The notes: generated by a model from the sequence alone, not told the origin. Numbered from the stretch's first letter, positions 28,466 through 38,947 are shown. The stretch: 64,000 nt of DNA from an uncultured Prevotellaceae bacterium (GCA_902792635.1 CADBAG010000007.1:1-64000); one strand, 5' to 3'. Translations and numbers: made by a program.

Positions 28466-28597
28466 GAAATCGTGGCACGATTTAACCGAAATCGCAATAT
28501 GATTTCAGTGGAATCGCAATGCGATTACGGTGAAATCGAGACACCATTACAATGAAACCGCAAACCGATCACAATGAAATCGAAGTTGTGTGTGCGC
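28466..28597. repeat. degenerate 22-bp palindromic tandem array 1
   Basis: Six consecutive 22-bp units starting at 28466, 28488, 28510, 28532, 28554 and 28576, each beginning GAAATCG or a close variant. Unit 1 contains the perfect palindrome ATCGTGgCACGAT; unit 3 contains AATCGCAaTGCGATT; later units decay. The arms differ between units yet still pair. The array fills the region between the dbpA-like and pfkA promoters; the 407-bp gap between these genes holds nothing else but promoter boxes and a weak hairpin. Confidence 0.85.
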
Positions 28598-28653
28598 TAA
28601 CAATGACGATTTGAAACAAAAAAGGCTTAGATTTTGTGCCTATGATGTTACAA

Positions 28654-28677
28654 AATGCATAAGTTGCATTCATTTTT
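28654..28677 (+). terminator. weak hairpin with T-tract upstream of pfkA
   Basis: AATGCA (28654-28659) and TGCATT (28665-28670) can pair, followed by CATTTTTT. No gene upstream on this strand needs it; it could end a short transcript of the repeat array or be chance. Confidence 0.3.
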
Positions 28678-28708
28678 TCGTTAAACGTATTAAAAAAACT
28701 ACGATAAC

Positions 28709-28740
28709 CTTGGAAGTTTTAGGATTAATACTTAACTTTG
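28709..28740 (+). promoter_or_regulatory. pfkA promoter
   Basis: CTTG at 28709-28712 and TAACTTTG at 28733-28740, 20 bp apart; the ATG is 57 bp downstream. Confidence 0.6.
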
Positions 28741-28797
28741 CCCGTATAAAAAGAAAAGAAAACAAGGTAAATTTAAAACCACAAGAGGAACCACGAT

Positions 28798-29775
28798 ATG
28801 ACAAAGATTAAGACTATCGGAATTCTAACATCGGGCGGTGACGCCCCAGGCATGAACGCTGCAATTCGTGCAGTGACACGTGCCGGAATCTGCAACGGCT
28901 TCAACGTCAAAGGTATCTACCGCGGCTATGACGGTCTGATCGATGATGACATCAAGCCTTTCACTACCGAGAATGTCTCGGGTATCATCATGCAGGGCGG
29001 TACAATTCTGAAGACCGCACGTTCAAAGGCTTTCATGACCCAGGAGGGACGCGACAAAGCCTACGAGAATCTCAAGAAAGAGGGAATCGATGCCCTTGTT
29101 GTCATCGGTGGTAACGGTTCATTGACCGGTGCACGTGATTTTGCCCAGGAGTATGATCTTTGTTGTATCGGTCTTCCTGGAACCATAGACAATGATCTCT
29201 ATGGCACAGATACAACGATTGGTTACGACACTACACTTAATACCATAGTAGAATGTGTGGACCGCATCCGCGATACCGCACAGAGCCACGAGCGCATCTT
29301 CTTCGTGGAGGTCATGGGCCGTGATGCCGGCTATCTCGCTCAGAACTCGGCTATCGCCAGCGGTGCAGAGGCAGCTATCATCCCGGAGGACTCTACCGAT
29401 GTCGACCAGCTTGCCAAGTTCATGGAGCGAGGCATCCGTAAGTCGAAAAAGAGTTGTATCGTCATCGTCTCGGAGAGTCCTAAATGCGGCGCTATGTACT
29501 ACGCCAACCGCGTGCGCAAGGAGTTTCCTGAGTTCGACGTGCGCGTGTCTATCCTCGGATATGTTCAGCGTGGCGGTCGTCCATCAGCTCACGACCGTAT
29601 CCTTGCCAGCCGCACAGGTGTAGGAGCCGTAGAGGCTATCATGCAGGGCCAGCGCAACATCATGGTCGGTATCCACAATAATGAAGTGGTGTACGTTCCA
29701 CTGTCTGAAGCTATCCGCTCCGATAAACCGTTCGACCGTAAACTTATTGAAGTGCTTGACGAACTGTCAATATAA
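28798..29775 (+). CDS. pfkA: ATP-dependent 6-phosphofructokinase
   Basis: Glycolytic enzyme phosphorylating fructose 6-phosphate. It has 325 residues, close to E. coli PfkA (320). Seen: [12 protein letters not shown] near the start, the catalytic segment [18 protein letters not shown], and MGRDAGYLA. The loop that reads GGDGS in E. coli PfkA reads GGNGS here, so the Mg-ATP-contacting Asp is replaced by Asn. A PPi-type GGDD is not present. It is followed by repeat element copy B and then the ATP synthase operon. Confidence 0.94.
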   Translation: MTKIKTIGILTSGGDAPGMNAAIRAVTRAGICNGFNVKGIYRGYDGLIDDDIKPFTTENVSGIIMQGGTILKTARSKAFMTQEGRDKAYENLKKEGIDALVVIGGNGSLTGARDFAQEYDLCCIGLPGTIDNDLYGTDTTIGYDTTLNTIVECVDRIRDTAQSHERIFFVEVMGRDAGYLAQNSAIASGAEAAIIPEDSTDVDQLAKFMERGIRKSKKSCIVIVSESPKCGAMYYANRVRKEFPEFDVRVSILGYVQRGGRPSAHDRILASRTGVGAVEAIMQGQRNIMVGIHNNEVVYVPLSEAIRSDKPFDRKLIEVLDELSI

Positions 29776-29777
29776 AA

Positions 29778-31492
<1,715 letters not shown>

Positions 31493-31517
31493 GCGACTCA
31501 AAACAGAAAGGTAGCTT

Positions 31518-31757
31518 ATGTTAAGGTTAAAGGTTATTTCTCCTGAGAAGGTGATATTTGACGGTGAGGTGGAGAGCCTCAAGGTGCCCGGCACACAGGG
31601 CAGCTTCGAGGTGCTTGACAACCATGCGCCGATCATCTCGTCACTCGACAAGGGAGAAGTGGAATATAAAGGTAAGGACGGAGCACAGAAGCTCGACATA
31701 CAAGGCGGTTTCGTGGAAGTAAAGAAAAACGAGATCAGCCTCTGTGTAGAGATCTAA
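31518..31757 (+). CDS. atpC: ATP synthase F1 subunit epsilon
   Basis: At 79 residues this has only the N-terminal beta-sandwich (LRLKVISPEKVIFDGEVESL, GSFEVLDNHAPIISSL) and lacks the C-terminal helical hairpin that inhibits ATP hydrolysis in E. coli. Short epsilon is known in Bacteroidetes. It lies 25 bp after atpD. Confidence 0.94.
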   Translation: MLRLKVISPEKVIFDGEVESLKVPGTQGSFEVLDNHAPIISSLDKGEVEYKGKDGAQKLDIQGGFVEVKKNEISLCVEI

Positions 31758-31761
31758 TAAG

Positions 31762-31788
31762 GCTCTAAAGCAATGTGCTTCTGAGAGC
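31762..31788 (+). other. intercistronic hairpin after atpC
   Basis: GCTCTaAAGCA pairs with TGCTTctgAGAGC around a 3-nt loop. There is no T-tract. It could stabilise or process the atpDC part of the message. Confidence 0.4.
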
Positions 31789-31828
31789 GAATATCAACAA
31801 ACAACAATAATACACATTATATAATATA

Positions 31829-32020
31829 ATGTCAAACATCAAGAAGATAAGACAAGTAGGCATCTGGATCATAGCTGGCGCCACACTGCTGACGCTCTTA
31901 GGATTGAATGTCGCTCAGACTTACTCTTATGTTGACACGGTTGTGATAGTAGCTCTCATCGTTCTCATCTTATGGCTCATTGCCATGGCAATCATCAGCA
32001 GCCTATGCCATCGCCACTGA
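31829..32020 (+). CDS. small two-helix membrane protein in atp operon
   Basis: A 63-residue protein with two hydrophobic segments (WIIAGATLLTLLGLN and VVIVALIVLILWLIAMAII) and a basic start and end. It is not a recognised family. Its 3' end overlaps the next gene by 16 bp. Position between atpC and atpB is where other bacteria carry AtpI-like assembly factors. Confidence 0.6.
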   Translation: MSNIKKIRQVGIWIIAGATLLTLLGLNVAQTYSYVDTVVIVALIVLILWLIAMAIISSLCHRH

Positions 32021-32283
32021 CCATTTTCCTCTGTGCAGCTCTGTTTACACTGTTGGGCATGGGGTGGATGAAAGGCTACGACTTCGTGAAGTCGAAGGCT
32101 CCGGGGCAGATAGTTAAGTTCTATCTTGCCTATGCGGTGTTCAGAGTGTTAGCAATACTGCTCGTCGTTGGAGTCTATGTGTTGTTCATCTCCAAGAGCA
32201 TGGCACAGTCGAAAGCTTTCGTGATCATGATTTTCATCATGTACGCGGCGATGATGGCCTTGACATTGACAAAGAAACATTAA
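32005..32283 (+). CDS. AtpI-like membrane protein
   Basis: I choose the ATG at 32005 (MPSPLTIFLCAALF), giving 92 residues and three hydrophobic helices; an in-frame ATG at 31972 would overlap the previous gene further. The segment VKFYLAYAVFRVLAILLVV with the following FVIMIFIMYAAMMALTL resembles the AtpI-like proteins placed before atpB in Bacteroidetes. It probably helps c-ring assembly or ion supply; that is inference from position. Confidence 0.6.
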   Translation: MPSPLTIFLCAALFTLLGMGWMKGYDFVKSKAPGQIVKFYLAYAVFRVLAILLVVGVYVLFISKSMAQSKAFVIMIFIMYAAMMALTLTKKH

Positions 32284-32321
32284 AGCTCTTGAAAAATTAA
32301 GCTCTAAGAAATCTAAGAAAT

Positions 32322-33383
32322 ATGAGATATTTAGATCATATCATCTGCATCCTGTTGGCGCTTTTCCTCGCCATCCCGGCTTCTGCTGCGGATAACGGCG
32401 GAGGAAAACTCAACACGTCGCAGATCGTGGTAGGGCATATCAAGGACTCTTACGACTGGCATGTCACGGATATCGGCAAGAAACACATCGTTATCAACCT
32501 GCCGGTGATCGTGAAGAGCTCTACAGGCTGGCACGTCTTCAGCACCGCTAAGTTTGCTGAAGAAGCAGATGCCAAGGGCTATCGTAAAGGTCCGTTCAAC
32601 CTCGCTATCGCCAGCCAGGGCGAGCATGCAGGAAAGATCGTAGAGCTGCAAGGAAACAAAGAGGTGCTGCCTTTTGATATCAGTATCACGAAGACAGTAG
32701 CCGTGCTTTTCATCGACTCTATCATCCTCTTGCTCTGCATCCTCCTGCCGGCAAGATGGTACCGCAAGCACAAAGCCAGCGATCCCGCTCCGGGTGGGTT
32801 CACCGGACTGATGGAGATGTTGGTATCATGGGTCGAAGACAACATCGTGAAGCCTGGAGTGGGAGAGGGCTATGAGAAATATTCTCCATATCTGCTCACC
32901 TGCTTCTTCTTCATCCTCACCTGTAACATGATGGGTATCATGCCGTTCCCACCGGGTGGTGGTAACCTGACGGGTAACATCACGTGCACGTTCTTCCTCG
33001 CACTCTGTACTTTCGTCATCACACAGTTTAGCGGTTCCAAGCATTATTGGAAAGACATCTTCTGGCCTGATGTGCCTTTGGCATTGAAAGCGTTCCCGCT
33101 GATCCCGCTCATTGAGTTTGTGGGTATCTTCACAAAGCCTTTCGCCTTGATGATCCGACTCTTCGCCAACATGATGGCAGGACACGCCATCGCCTTGTCG
33201 CTGACTTGTATCATCTTCGTCGTAGCAACAATGGGTATCGGTGTGGCAATCGGCATGTCGACGCTGAGCGTTCTGATGAGCATCTTCATGATGTGCCTCG
33301 AGTTCCTGGTCTGCTTCATTCAGGCTATGGTGTTCACGATGCTGAGTTCCATCTTCATTGGACTGGCACGTGCAAAAGATTAA
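32322..33383 (+). CDS. atpB: ATP synthase Fo subunit a
   Basis: Proton-channel subunit of 353 residues. A signal-like N-terminus (LLALFLAIPASAADNG) and an exported domain of about 95 residues precede the usual five membrane helices, as in other Bacteroidetes. The essential Arg lies in FALMIRLFANMMAGH. It follows the AtpI-like gene by 38 bp. Confidence 0.95.
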   Translation: MRYLDHIICILLALFLAIPASAADNGGGKLNTSQIVVGHIKDSYDWHVTDIGKKHIVINLPVIVKSSTGWHVFSTAKFAEEADAKGYRKGPFNLAIASQGEHAGKIVELQGNKEVLPFDISITKTVAVLFIDSIILLLCILLPARWYRKHKASDPAPGGFTGLMEMLVSWVEDNIVKPGVGEGYEKYSPYLLTCFFFILTCNMMGIMPFPPGGGNLTGNITCTFFLALCTFVITQFSGSKHYWKDIFWPDVPLALKAFPLIPLIEFVGIFTKPFALMIRLFANMMAGHAIALSLTCIIFVVATMGIGVAIGMSTLSVLMSIFMMCLEFLVCFIQAMVFTMLSSIFIGLARAKD

Positions 33384-33428
33384 TAAACAAGAAACAAATA
33401 ACAAACAAATAATTAAAAAATTACAACT

Positions 33429-33674
33429 ATGATTTCAGCATTATTATTGCAAGCTGCCGCAGCAGGCATCGCAAAGTTAGGCGCTGGTGTCGGCGCAGGT
33501 CTCGCAGCTATTGGCGCAGGTATCGGTATCGGTCGCATCGGTGGTCAGGCAATGGATGCCATGGCACGCCAGCCGGAGGTGATGAGCAAGATCTTCACGA
33601 ACATGATCGTTGCAGCCGCTCTTATCGAGGGTGTCGCTCTGTTTGCTGTGGTCGTTGCCTTCCTCTGCATCTAA
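33429..33674 (+). CDS. atpE: ATP synthase Fo subunit c
   Basis: Rotor-ring subunit of 81 residues with two hydrophobic helices joined by the polar loop AMARQPE. The ion-binding carboxylate is Glu67 in AALIEGVALF. The Na+-type signature (Gln in helix 1 and EST in helix 2) is absent, so a proton is the likely coupling ion. Confidence 0.97.
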   Translation: MISALLLQAAAAGIAKLGAGVGAGLAAIGAGIGIGRIGGQAMDAMARQPEVMSKIFTNMIVAAALIEGVALFAVVVAFLCI

Positions 33675-33699
33675 TCATAAACGAACTTAACGACTGCGT

Positions 33700-34212
33700 A
33701 TGGATTTATTATTGCCAAGTACAGGCTTGCTCTTCTGGATGACGCTTGTCTTCCTCATCGTGCTGGCCATCCTGTGGAAATGGGGCTTTCCCGCCATCAC
33801 CAAGATGGTGAAGGAGCGCAAGGACTACATCGATGACAGTCTGAGAAAGGCACACGAAGCCAACGAGAAGCTTGCCAACATTCAAAAAGAAGGAGAATCC
33901 ATTCTGCAGGAAGCACGCGAGAAACAAGCAGTGGTCCTTAAAGAGGCCACTGCCACCCGTGATGCTATCGTCGCCAAAGCTGAAGAGCAGGCAAGGGATC
34001 GCGGAGCACAGCTCATCAGCGATGCCAAGGCAGAGATTGAGCAGGAGAAGCAGCAGGCCGTTCGCGAGATTCGCGCTCAGGTCGCAGAGCTCTCCGTCAA
34101 GATTGCCGAAAAGATTGTCAAGCAACAGCTTTCGACTGATGACAAGCAGATGGAATTAATCAACAAAATGCTTGATGAAGTTGCCGTCTCCGATAAGGCA
34201 GCCAATGAATAA
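33700..34212 (+). CDS. atpF: ATP synthase Fo subunit b
   Basis: Peripheral stalk subunit of 170 residues: one N-terminal membrane helix (LFWMTLVFLIVLAILWKWGF) followed by a long charged helix with the coiled-coil region rich in Glu, Lys and Ala. It lies between atpE and atpH in the operon. Confidence 0.95.
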   Translation: MDLLLPSTGLLFWMTLVFLIVLAILWKWGFPAITKMVKERKDYIDDSLRKAHEANEKLANIQKEGESILQEAREKQAVVLKEATATRDAIVAKAEEQARDRGAQLISDAKAEIEQEKQQAVREIRAQVAELSVKIAEKIVKQQLSTDDKQMELINKMLDEVAVSDKAANE

Positions 34213-34231
34213 ATTAAAATAATTATTGTCT

Positions 34232-34768
34232 ATGGATAGAGGTTTAATAGCAGTAAGATATGCTAAGGCTCTTCTGGAGAGTGCCATCCAGCTTAAAAAG
34301 GAGGACACTGTCTATGCCGAGATGCAGACGCTCTCGGACAACTATCTCCAGGTGCCCCAACTTCGATTCACGATAGACAATCCTACTCTTGACAACGACA
34401 AGAAACTGTCATTGCTGAAGACTGCCTGTGGAGGAGATGTCACTGACCTGACCGTGAGGTTCCTTGAGCTCGTGTTCCAGGAAGGACGCGAGTCGGCCTT
34501 GCAGTTCATGGCCACATCCTACATCACCCTCTATCGTAAGCACAAGAACATCATCCGTGGAAAACTTACCACTGCCGTGCCTGTATCGGCTGAGACAGAG
34601 GCTAAGATGAAGCAGATGGTGGAGAGCCGCACACACGGCAACGTGGAGTTCAACACGGAGGTAGACCCGAGCATCATCGGAGGATTTATCCTTGAATATG
34701 ATACTTACTGCCTCGATGCCAGCGTAAAGACAAAGCTCAACAATGTGCTTCAGCAGATGACAGTGTAA
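34232..34768 (+). CDS. atpH: ATP synthase F1 subunit delta
   Basis: Links F1 to the stalk. The ATG at 34232 (MDRGLIAVRYAKALLESA) is preferred over an in-frame TTG two codons upstream. It has 178 residues. The N-terminal helical domain and the C-terminal GNVEFNTEVDPSIIGGFIL are family features. Confidence 0.94.
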   Translation: MDRGLIAVRYAKALLESAIQLKKEDTVYAEMQTLSDNYLQVPQLRFTIDNPTLDNDKKLSLLKTACGGDVTDLTVRFLELVFQEGRESALQFMATSYITLYRKHKNIIRGKLTTAVPVSAETEAKMKQMVESRTHGNVEFNTEVDPSIIGGFILEYDTYCLDASVKTKLNNVLQQMTV

Positions 34769-34811
34769 GGACTTGATATTGAGAATTGAAAATTAAACGA
34801 ATTTATTATTC

Positions 34812-36398
34812 ATGAGTGATAAATTAAAACCAAGCGAGGTGTCGCAAGTGCTGCTCAAGCAACTTGAAGGCGTCAACTCGGAGGAGCAGTTTGATGAGGT
34901 GGGAACCGTCCTCACAGTGGGTGATGGTGTGGCTCACGTCTATGGACTGCGCAACGCCGAGGCCAGTGAGCTGCTCGAGTTTGAGAACGGCACCATGGCT
35001 ATCGTCATGAACCTCGAGGAAGACAATGTAGGTTGTATCCTGCTCGGTCCTTCCTCAGGCATTGAGGAAGGCATGAAAGTGAAACGTACACACCGTATCG
35101 CTTCCATCCGTGTCAACGACAACTTCCTCGGGCGTGTCGTCAATACCCTGGGACAGCCTATCGACGGTAAGGGAGACATCGATCTGACCGGTGCCTTCGA
35201 GATGCCGCTCGACCGTAAGGCTCCGGGTGTGATCTACCGCCAGCCCGTGAAGCAGCCTCTGCAGACGGGTCTGAAAGCTATCGACTCCATGATCCCTATC
35301 GGTCGTGGACAGCGTGAGCTTATCATCGGTGACCGTCAGACAGGTAAGACGGCTATCGCTATCGATACCATTATCAACCAGAAGAGCAACTATGAGGCCG
35401 GCAAGCCTGTATATTGCATCTACGTCGCTATCGGCCAGAAAGCAAGTACTGTAGCAGCCCTCGTGCAGACTCTGAAGGAGCATGGCGCTCTGCCTTATAC
35501 CATCATCGTGAGCGCTACGGCTGCAGATCCTGCTGCCATGCAGTATTATGCACCGTTTGCCGGTGCCGCTATCGGTGAGTATTTCCGCGATCGTGGTTAC
35601 GATGCCCTCGTGGTCTACGATGACCTGTCAAAGCAGGCTGTGGCTTACCGTGAGGTGTCTCTGATCCTGCGTCGTCCTTCTGGACGTGAGGCTTACCCGG
35701 GTGATGTGTTCTACCTCCACTCCCGTCTGTTGGAGCGTGCCGCAAAGATCAACGAGCAGCAGGAGGTGGCTGAGCAGATGAACGATCTGCCGGAGTCGAT
35801 GAAAGGTCATGTCAAAGGTGGTGGCTCGCTTACCGCTCTGCCTATCATCGAGACACAGGCAGGTGATGTGTCGGCATACATTCCTACGAACGTGATCTCC
35901 ATCACCGATGGTCAGATCTATCTGGAGACCGACCTCTTCAACCAGGGCTTCCGCCCGGCTATCAACGTCGGTATCTCTGTGAGCCGTGTGGGTGGTTCCG
36001 CACAGATCAAGAGTATGAAGAAGGTGGCCGGTACGCTGAAGATCGATATGGCACAGTATCGTGAGCTCGAGAGTTTCTCCAAGTTCTCCAGCGATATGGA
36101 TCCTGTGACCGCCATGACGATCGACCGTGGTCGTAAGAACAACCAGCTGCTTATCCAGCCTCAGTACAGCCCAATGCCCGTTGGCGAGCAGGTCGCCATC
36201 CTCTATTGTGGCGTACACGGCTTGATGCACGATGTGCCTGTCGACAAGGTACGCGAATGCCAGGATCAGTTCCTTGAGCAGATGCGCACTCAGCACCAGG
36301 ATGTCATCGACACCTTGGCTGCCGGTAAGATTGACGACACATGCACCAAGACCATCGAGGAAGTGATGGCCAACATAGCAGGTCAATACAAGAGTTAA
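34812..36398 (+). CDS. atpA: ATP synthase F1 subunit alpha
   Basis: Non-catalytic nucleotide-binding subunit of 528 residues. Walker A is GDRQTGKT (about 175), with [13 protein letters not shown] and SRLLERAAK conserved. Followed by a 124-bp spacer with 7-bp inverted repeats before atpG. Confidence 0.97.
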   Translation: MSDKLKPSEVSQVLLKQLEGVNSEEQFDEVGTVLTVGDGVAHVYGLRNAEASELLEFENGTMAIVMNLEEDNVGCILLGPSSGIEEGMKVKRTHRIASIRVNDNFLGRVVNTLGQPIDGKGDIDLTGAFEMPLDRKAPGVIYRQPVKQPLQTGLKAIDSMIPIGRGQRELIIGDRQTGKTAIAIDTIINQKSNYEAGKPVYCIYVAIGQKASTVAALVQTLKEHGALPYTIIVSATAADPAAMQYYAPFAGAAIGEYFRDRGYDALVVYDDLSKQAVAYREVSLILRRPSGREAYPGDVFYLHSRLLERAAKINEQQEVAEQMNDLPESMKGHVKGGGSLTALPIIETQAGDVSAYIPTNVISITDGQIYLETDLFNQGFRPAINVGISVSRVGGSAQIKSMKKVAGTLKIDMAQYRELESFSKFSSDMDPVTAMTIDRGRKNNQLLIQPQYSPMPVGEQVAILYCGVHGLMHDVPVDKVRECQDQFLEQMRTQHQDVIDTLAAGKIDDTCTKTIEEVMANIAGQYKS

Positions 36399-36401
36399 GA
36401 A

Positions 36402-36508
36402 TTAGGAGTTAGGAGTTAGGAGTTTAATCGAGTTAGGAGATAGGAGTTAGGAGTTAAAAGCTTCTTTCGTCCTGATAACTCCTATCTCCTAACTCCTAAC
36501 TCCTAACT
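36402..36508. repeat. 7-bp-unit inverted repeat between atpA and atpG
   Basis: Units TTAGGAG/AGGAGTT repeat along 36402-36457, and their reverse complement (TCCTAAC) repeats along 36477-36507. GTTAGGAGATAGGAGTT at 36432-36448 pairs perfectly with AACTCCTATCTCCTAAC at 36477-36493. The transcript could form a long hairpin inside the operon message. Confidence 0.92.
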
Positions 36509-36522
36509 AAAAAGTCAATATT

Positions 36523-37497
36523 ATGCCTTCATTAAAAGAGATAAAGACCCGTATAGCGTCTGTTCAGAGCACACGTAAGATAACGAGTGCCATGAAGATG
36601 GTAGCGTCGTCTAAACTTCATCATGCGCAGACAGCCATTCAGAACATGCTCCCTTATGAGAATCTGTTAGAGCATATTCTGAAGTCGTTCCTCGTCTCCA
36701 TGCCTGATGCCGCTGAGGGAGACCTCACGCAGGAGCGCAAGGAGATCAAGAGCGTGGCCCTTGTCGTCTATTCGTCCAACAGCTCGCTCTGTGGCGGATA
36801 CAACAACAACGTCATCCGTATGATGCAGCAGGCAATAGATGGGTACAAGGCTCAAGGCATTAACGATATCACCATCTATCCTATCGGGCGAAAGGTGGCA
36901 GAAAAAGTCAAGAAGCTCGGCTTCACACCGGCAGGCGACTTCGTGGCATTGGCTGACAAGCCTAATGCTGCCGACTGCAGAACGATCGCAGAGGAGCTCA
37001 TCTCGAAATACTCCAAGCACGAGTACGATAAGGTGGAACTCATCTACCACCACTTCAAGAGTGCCGGTTCTCAGGTTCTCACACGTCGCGACTATCTGCC
37101 GCTCGACCTCTCAACAGAGGCTATCGGCTCAGACAACGACCGCGACCTGTCCTCCAACCTCGCTACAGCCAAGGCGCAGGAATATCTTCGCAAGAATGGA
37201 CGTGGGGCACAGCGACAAGAGGCAGAGGCCAAGCCCCTCAATGACGACTTCATCGTGGAGCCGGATTTGAAGACAGTGCTCTCTTCCTTGGTGCCGAAGG
37301 CCCTTGATTTGATGGTGTACACAGCACTGCTCGACAGCAATGCCTCAGAACATGCCGCCCGAATGGTTGCCATGCAGGCTGCTACCGACAATGCCGATGA
37401 GCTGCTCAAGGAGCTTAACCTCCAGTTCAATAAGAGCCGCCAGGCTGCCATCACAAGTGAACTGTTGGATATTGAAGGCGGAAGCGCCAACAATTAA
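36523..37497 (+). CDS. atpG: ATP synthase F1 subunit gamma
   Basis: Central shaft of the motor, 324 residues, longer than the usual 290 by an insert near residues 200-240. The N-terminal helix SLKEIKTRIASVQSTRKITS and the C-terminal AARMVAMQAATDNADELL pair are conserved. Last gene of the operon; a strong terminator follows. Confidence 0.95.
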   Translation: MPSLKEIKTRIASVQSTRKITSAMKMVASSKLHHAQTAIQNMLPYENLLEHILKSFLVSMPDAAEGDLTQERKEIKSVALVVYSSNSSLCGGYNNNVIRMMQQAIDGYKAQGINDITIYPIGRKVAEKVKKLGFTPAGDFVALADKPNAADCRTIAEELISKYSKHEYDKVELIYHHFKSAGSQVLTRRDYLPLDLSTEAIGSDNDRDLSSNLATAKAQEYLRKNGRGAQRQEAEAKPLNDDFIVEPDLKTVLSSLVPKALDLMVYTALLDSNASEHAARMVAMQAATDNADELLKELNLQFNKSRQAAITSELLDIEGGSANN

Positions 37498-37523
37498 TCA
37501 GTATCCTACAAGAATATTTGTTA

Positions 37524-37559
37524 AATGGGAAAGGAACAATACTCCTTTCCCATTTTTTT
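37524..37559 (+). terminator. ATP synthase operon terminator
   Basis: AATGGGAAAGGA (37524-37535) pairs perfectly with TCCTTTCCCATT (37543-37554), followed by a run of T. A textbook rho-independent terminator. Confidence 0.92.
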
Positions 37560-37561
37560 GT

Positions 37562-37569
37562 TAACTTTG
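37562..37569 (+). promoter_or_regulatory. -7 box of secreted TPR gene
   Basis: TAACTTTG directly after the atp terminator, 60 bp before the ATG. The leader contains a GGGGCGG/CCGCCC hairpin (37584-37606). Confidence 0.55.
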
Positions 37570-37583
37570 TATTGTTCAGCGCA

Positions 37584-37606
37584 GGGGCGGTCCCTTGTGG
37601 CCGCCC
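37584..37606. repeat. GGGGCGG hairpin in a 5' leader
   Basis: GGGGCGG (37584-37590) and CCGCCC (37601-37606) can pair. It is a member of the family also seen near 2243 and 27045, here inside the leader rather than at a 3' end. Confidence 0.55.
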
Positions 37607-37629
37607 GCAAACGTACATAACATCGTATC

Positions 37630-38847
37630 ATGAAGAAGTCAGTTTTCATATTTATATTATTTTTGCTCTTCCTTCCTCTAAGCAACCAACGGCTCTATGC
37701 ACAGAAGAAGGAGATCAATGAGGCTATCGACAAGCTCAAGGCCAACAAAGACCTTGACAAGGTGGAGGCATCGATGACGAAACTGCTTAAGGACTCCGAC
37801 AATCGTCATAATGAAAAAATATGGAATCTGCTCTTCGAGTCATTGCAGAAACAATACAAGGCAGGGAACGAGAAGTTGTATCTCAAGCAAAAATACGATA
37901 CAGCAGCTTTGTTCAATATCGCCTCACGCCTGTTCACCGCAATGACCGACTACGACAGTATTGATGCTTTACCGGATAAGAAAGGTAGGGTAAGGCCCAA
38001 GATGCGAAAGCAGAGTGCAAGCGCCCTCAACACCATCCGCCCCAATCTTTTCAATGGTGGTATCTATTATATCGGTAAGCAAAACTACAAACAGGCATAC
38101 ACTTTGCTTGACCAATACATCAGTGCTGCAGATATGCCGATGTTCAAGACGTACAATTATTCTACGAAGGACAAATATCTCCCGACTGCTGCTTACTGGG
38201 CTGCATATTGTGGTTTTAAGATGAGCGACCCTACAAGGGTGCTGCACAATACTTACCTTGCACTAAAGGACAAAGCACATCATGAGTCAATGATGCAATA
38301 TCTCGCCGCAACTTACATGCTTGAGAAAGACACGGCAAGAAGTGTCGAGACATTGAAGGAAGGCTTTCATGCTTATCCCAAGTCGAGCTATTTCTATGCC
38401 CATCTGATAGATTATTATTCTAAAAGATCAGAGTGGAAAGAAGCATCTGACCTTACGGACAAGGCCATTGAAGCCGACAGCACGAATGCCACCGCATGGT
38501 TAGCTAAAAGCACACTGCTTATCAATACCGGCGACTATGAGCATAGTTTTCTTATCGCTGACTCATTGCTGAAACGCGACAGTACAATGACTGAGGCTTG
38601 GCTCAATGCCGGACTCGCGAAATTCAACATGGGTGTAAATCTCGACAAGAACCCACAGAGCGTAAGGCAAAAGAGACAACAAATTCTCAAATACTACAAA
38701 GAAGCACTGCCATACCTTGAGCAATACAGGAGACTGGCCCCTAAGGAGACAGACAAGTGGGCGCTGCCACTCTATACCATCTACTTGAACCTTAACATGG
38801 GTAAGCAGTTCGATGAGATTGACAAGATCCTTAGGAACAAGTCATAG
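37630..38847 (+). CDS. exported tetratricopeptide-repeat protein
   Basis: A 405-residue protein with a signal peptide (MKKSVFIFILFLLFLPLSNQ, cleavage probably before residue 26). TPR-like repeats occupy the C-terminal half, for example EASDLTDKAIEADSTNATAW and YLEQYRRLAPKETDKWALPL. The N-terminal half is helical. It is a single gene between the atp terminator and the hexuronate cluster. Probable periplasmic or outer-membrane-linked scaffold; no specific role visible. Confidence 0.8.
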   Translation: MKKSVFIFILFLLFLPLSNQRLYAQKKEINEAIDKLKANKDLDKVEASMTKLLKDSDNRHNEKIWNLLFESLQKQYKAGNEKLYLKQKYDTAALFNIASRLFTAMTDYDSIDALPDKKGRVRPKMRKQSASALNTIRPNLFNGGIYYIGKQNYKQAYTLLDQYISAADMPMFKTYNYSTKDKYLPTAAYWAAYCGFKMSDPTRVLHNTYLALKDKAHHESMMQYLAATYMLEKDTARSVETLKEGFHAYPKSSYFYAHLIDYYSKRSEWKEASDLTDKAIEADSTNATAWLAKSTLLINTGDYEHSFLIADSLLKRDSTMTEAWLNAGLAKFNMGVNLDKNPQSVRQKRQQILKYYKEALPYLEQYRRLAPKETDKWALPLYTIYLNLNMGKQFDEIDKILRNKS

Positions 38848-38890
38848 AAATTGGTTTAAGTAGGGGAATAAATATCTTTAGGGGGTGTTT

Positions 38891-38906
38891 CGTACAATAT
38901 TGCACG
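38891..38906. promoter_or_regulatory. possible operator upstream of uxaC
   Basis: CGTACAATATTGCACG is an inverted repeat (CGT, CAATATTG, ACG) 42 bp upstream of the uxaC -7 box. It could bind a hexuronate-responsive regulator; no regulator gene is nearby. Confidence 0.35.
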
Positions 38907-38947
38907 ATTTTGATGAAATATTTAACGCATGAGAGTAGGATAATCGC

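Noticed and set aside
28466..28597. CRISPR array at the 22-bp repeats
   Set aside because: Units are contiguous with no unique spacers, and no cas genes are nearby. The same holds for 43591-43700.
28590..28811. 73-codon frame before pfkA
   Set aside because: Runs through the pfkA promoter and overlaps the pfkA start; composition looks random.
31829..32283. A single AtpI gene split by a frameshift
   Set aside because: Both frames have their own start and balanced hydrophobic helices, and the 16-bp overlap is normal for coupled genes; kept as two genes with moderate confidence.
33429..33674. Sodium-coupled ATP synthase
   Set aside because: Subunit c lacks the Gln and Ser/Thr ligands of Na+-type rings; Glu67 alone fits proton coupling.
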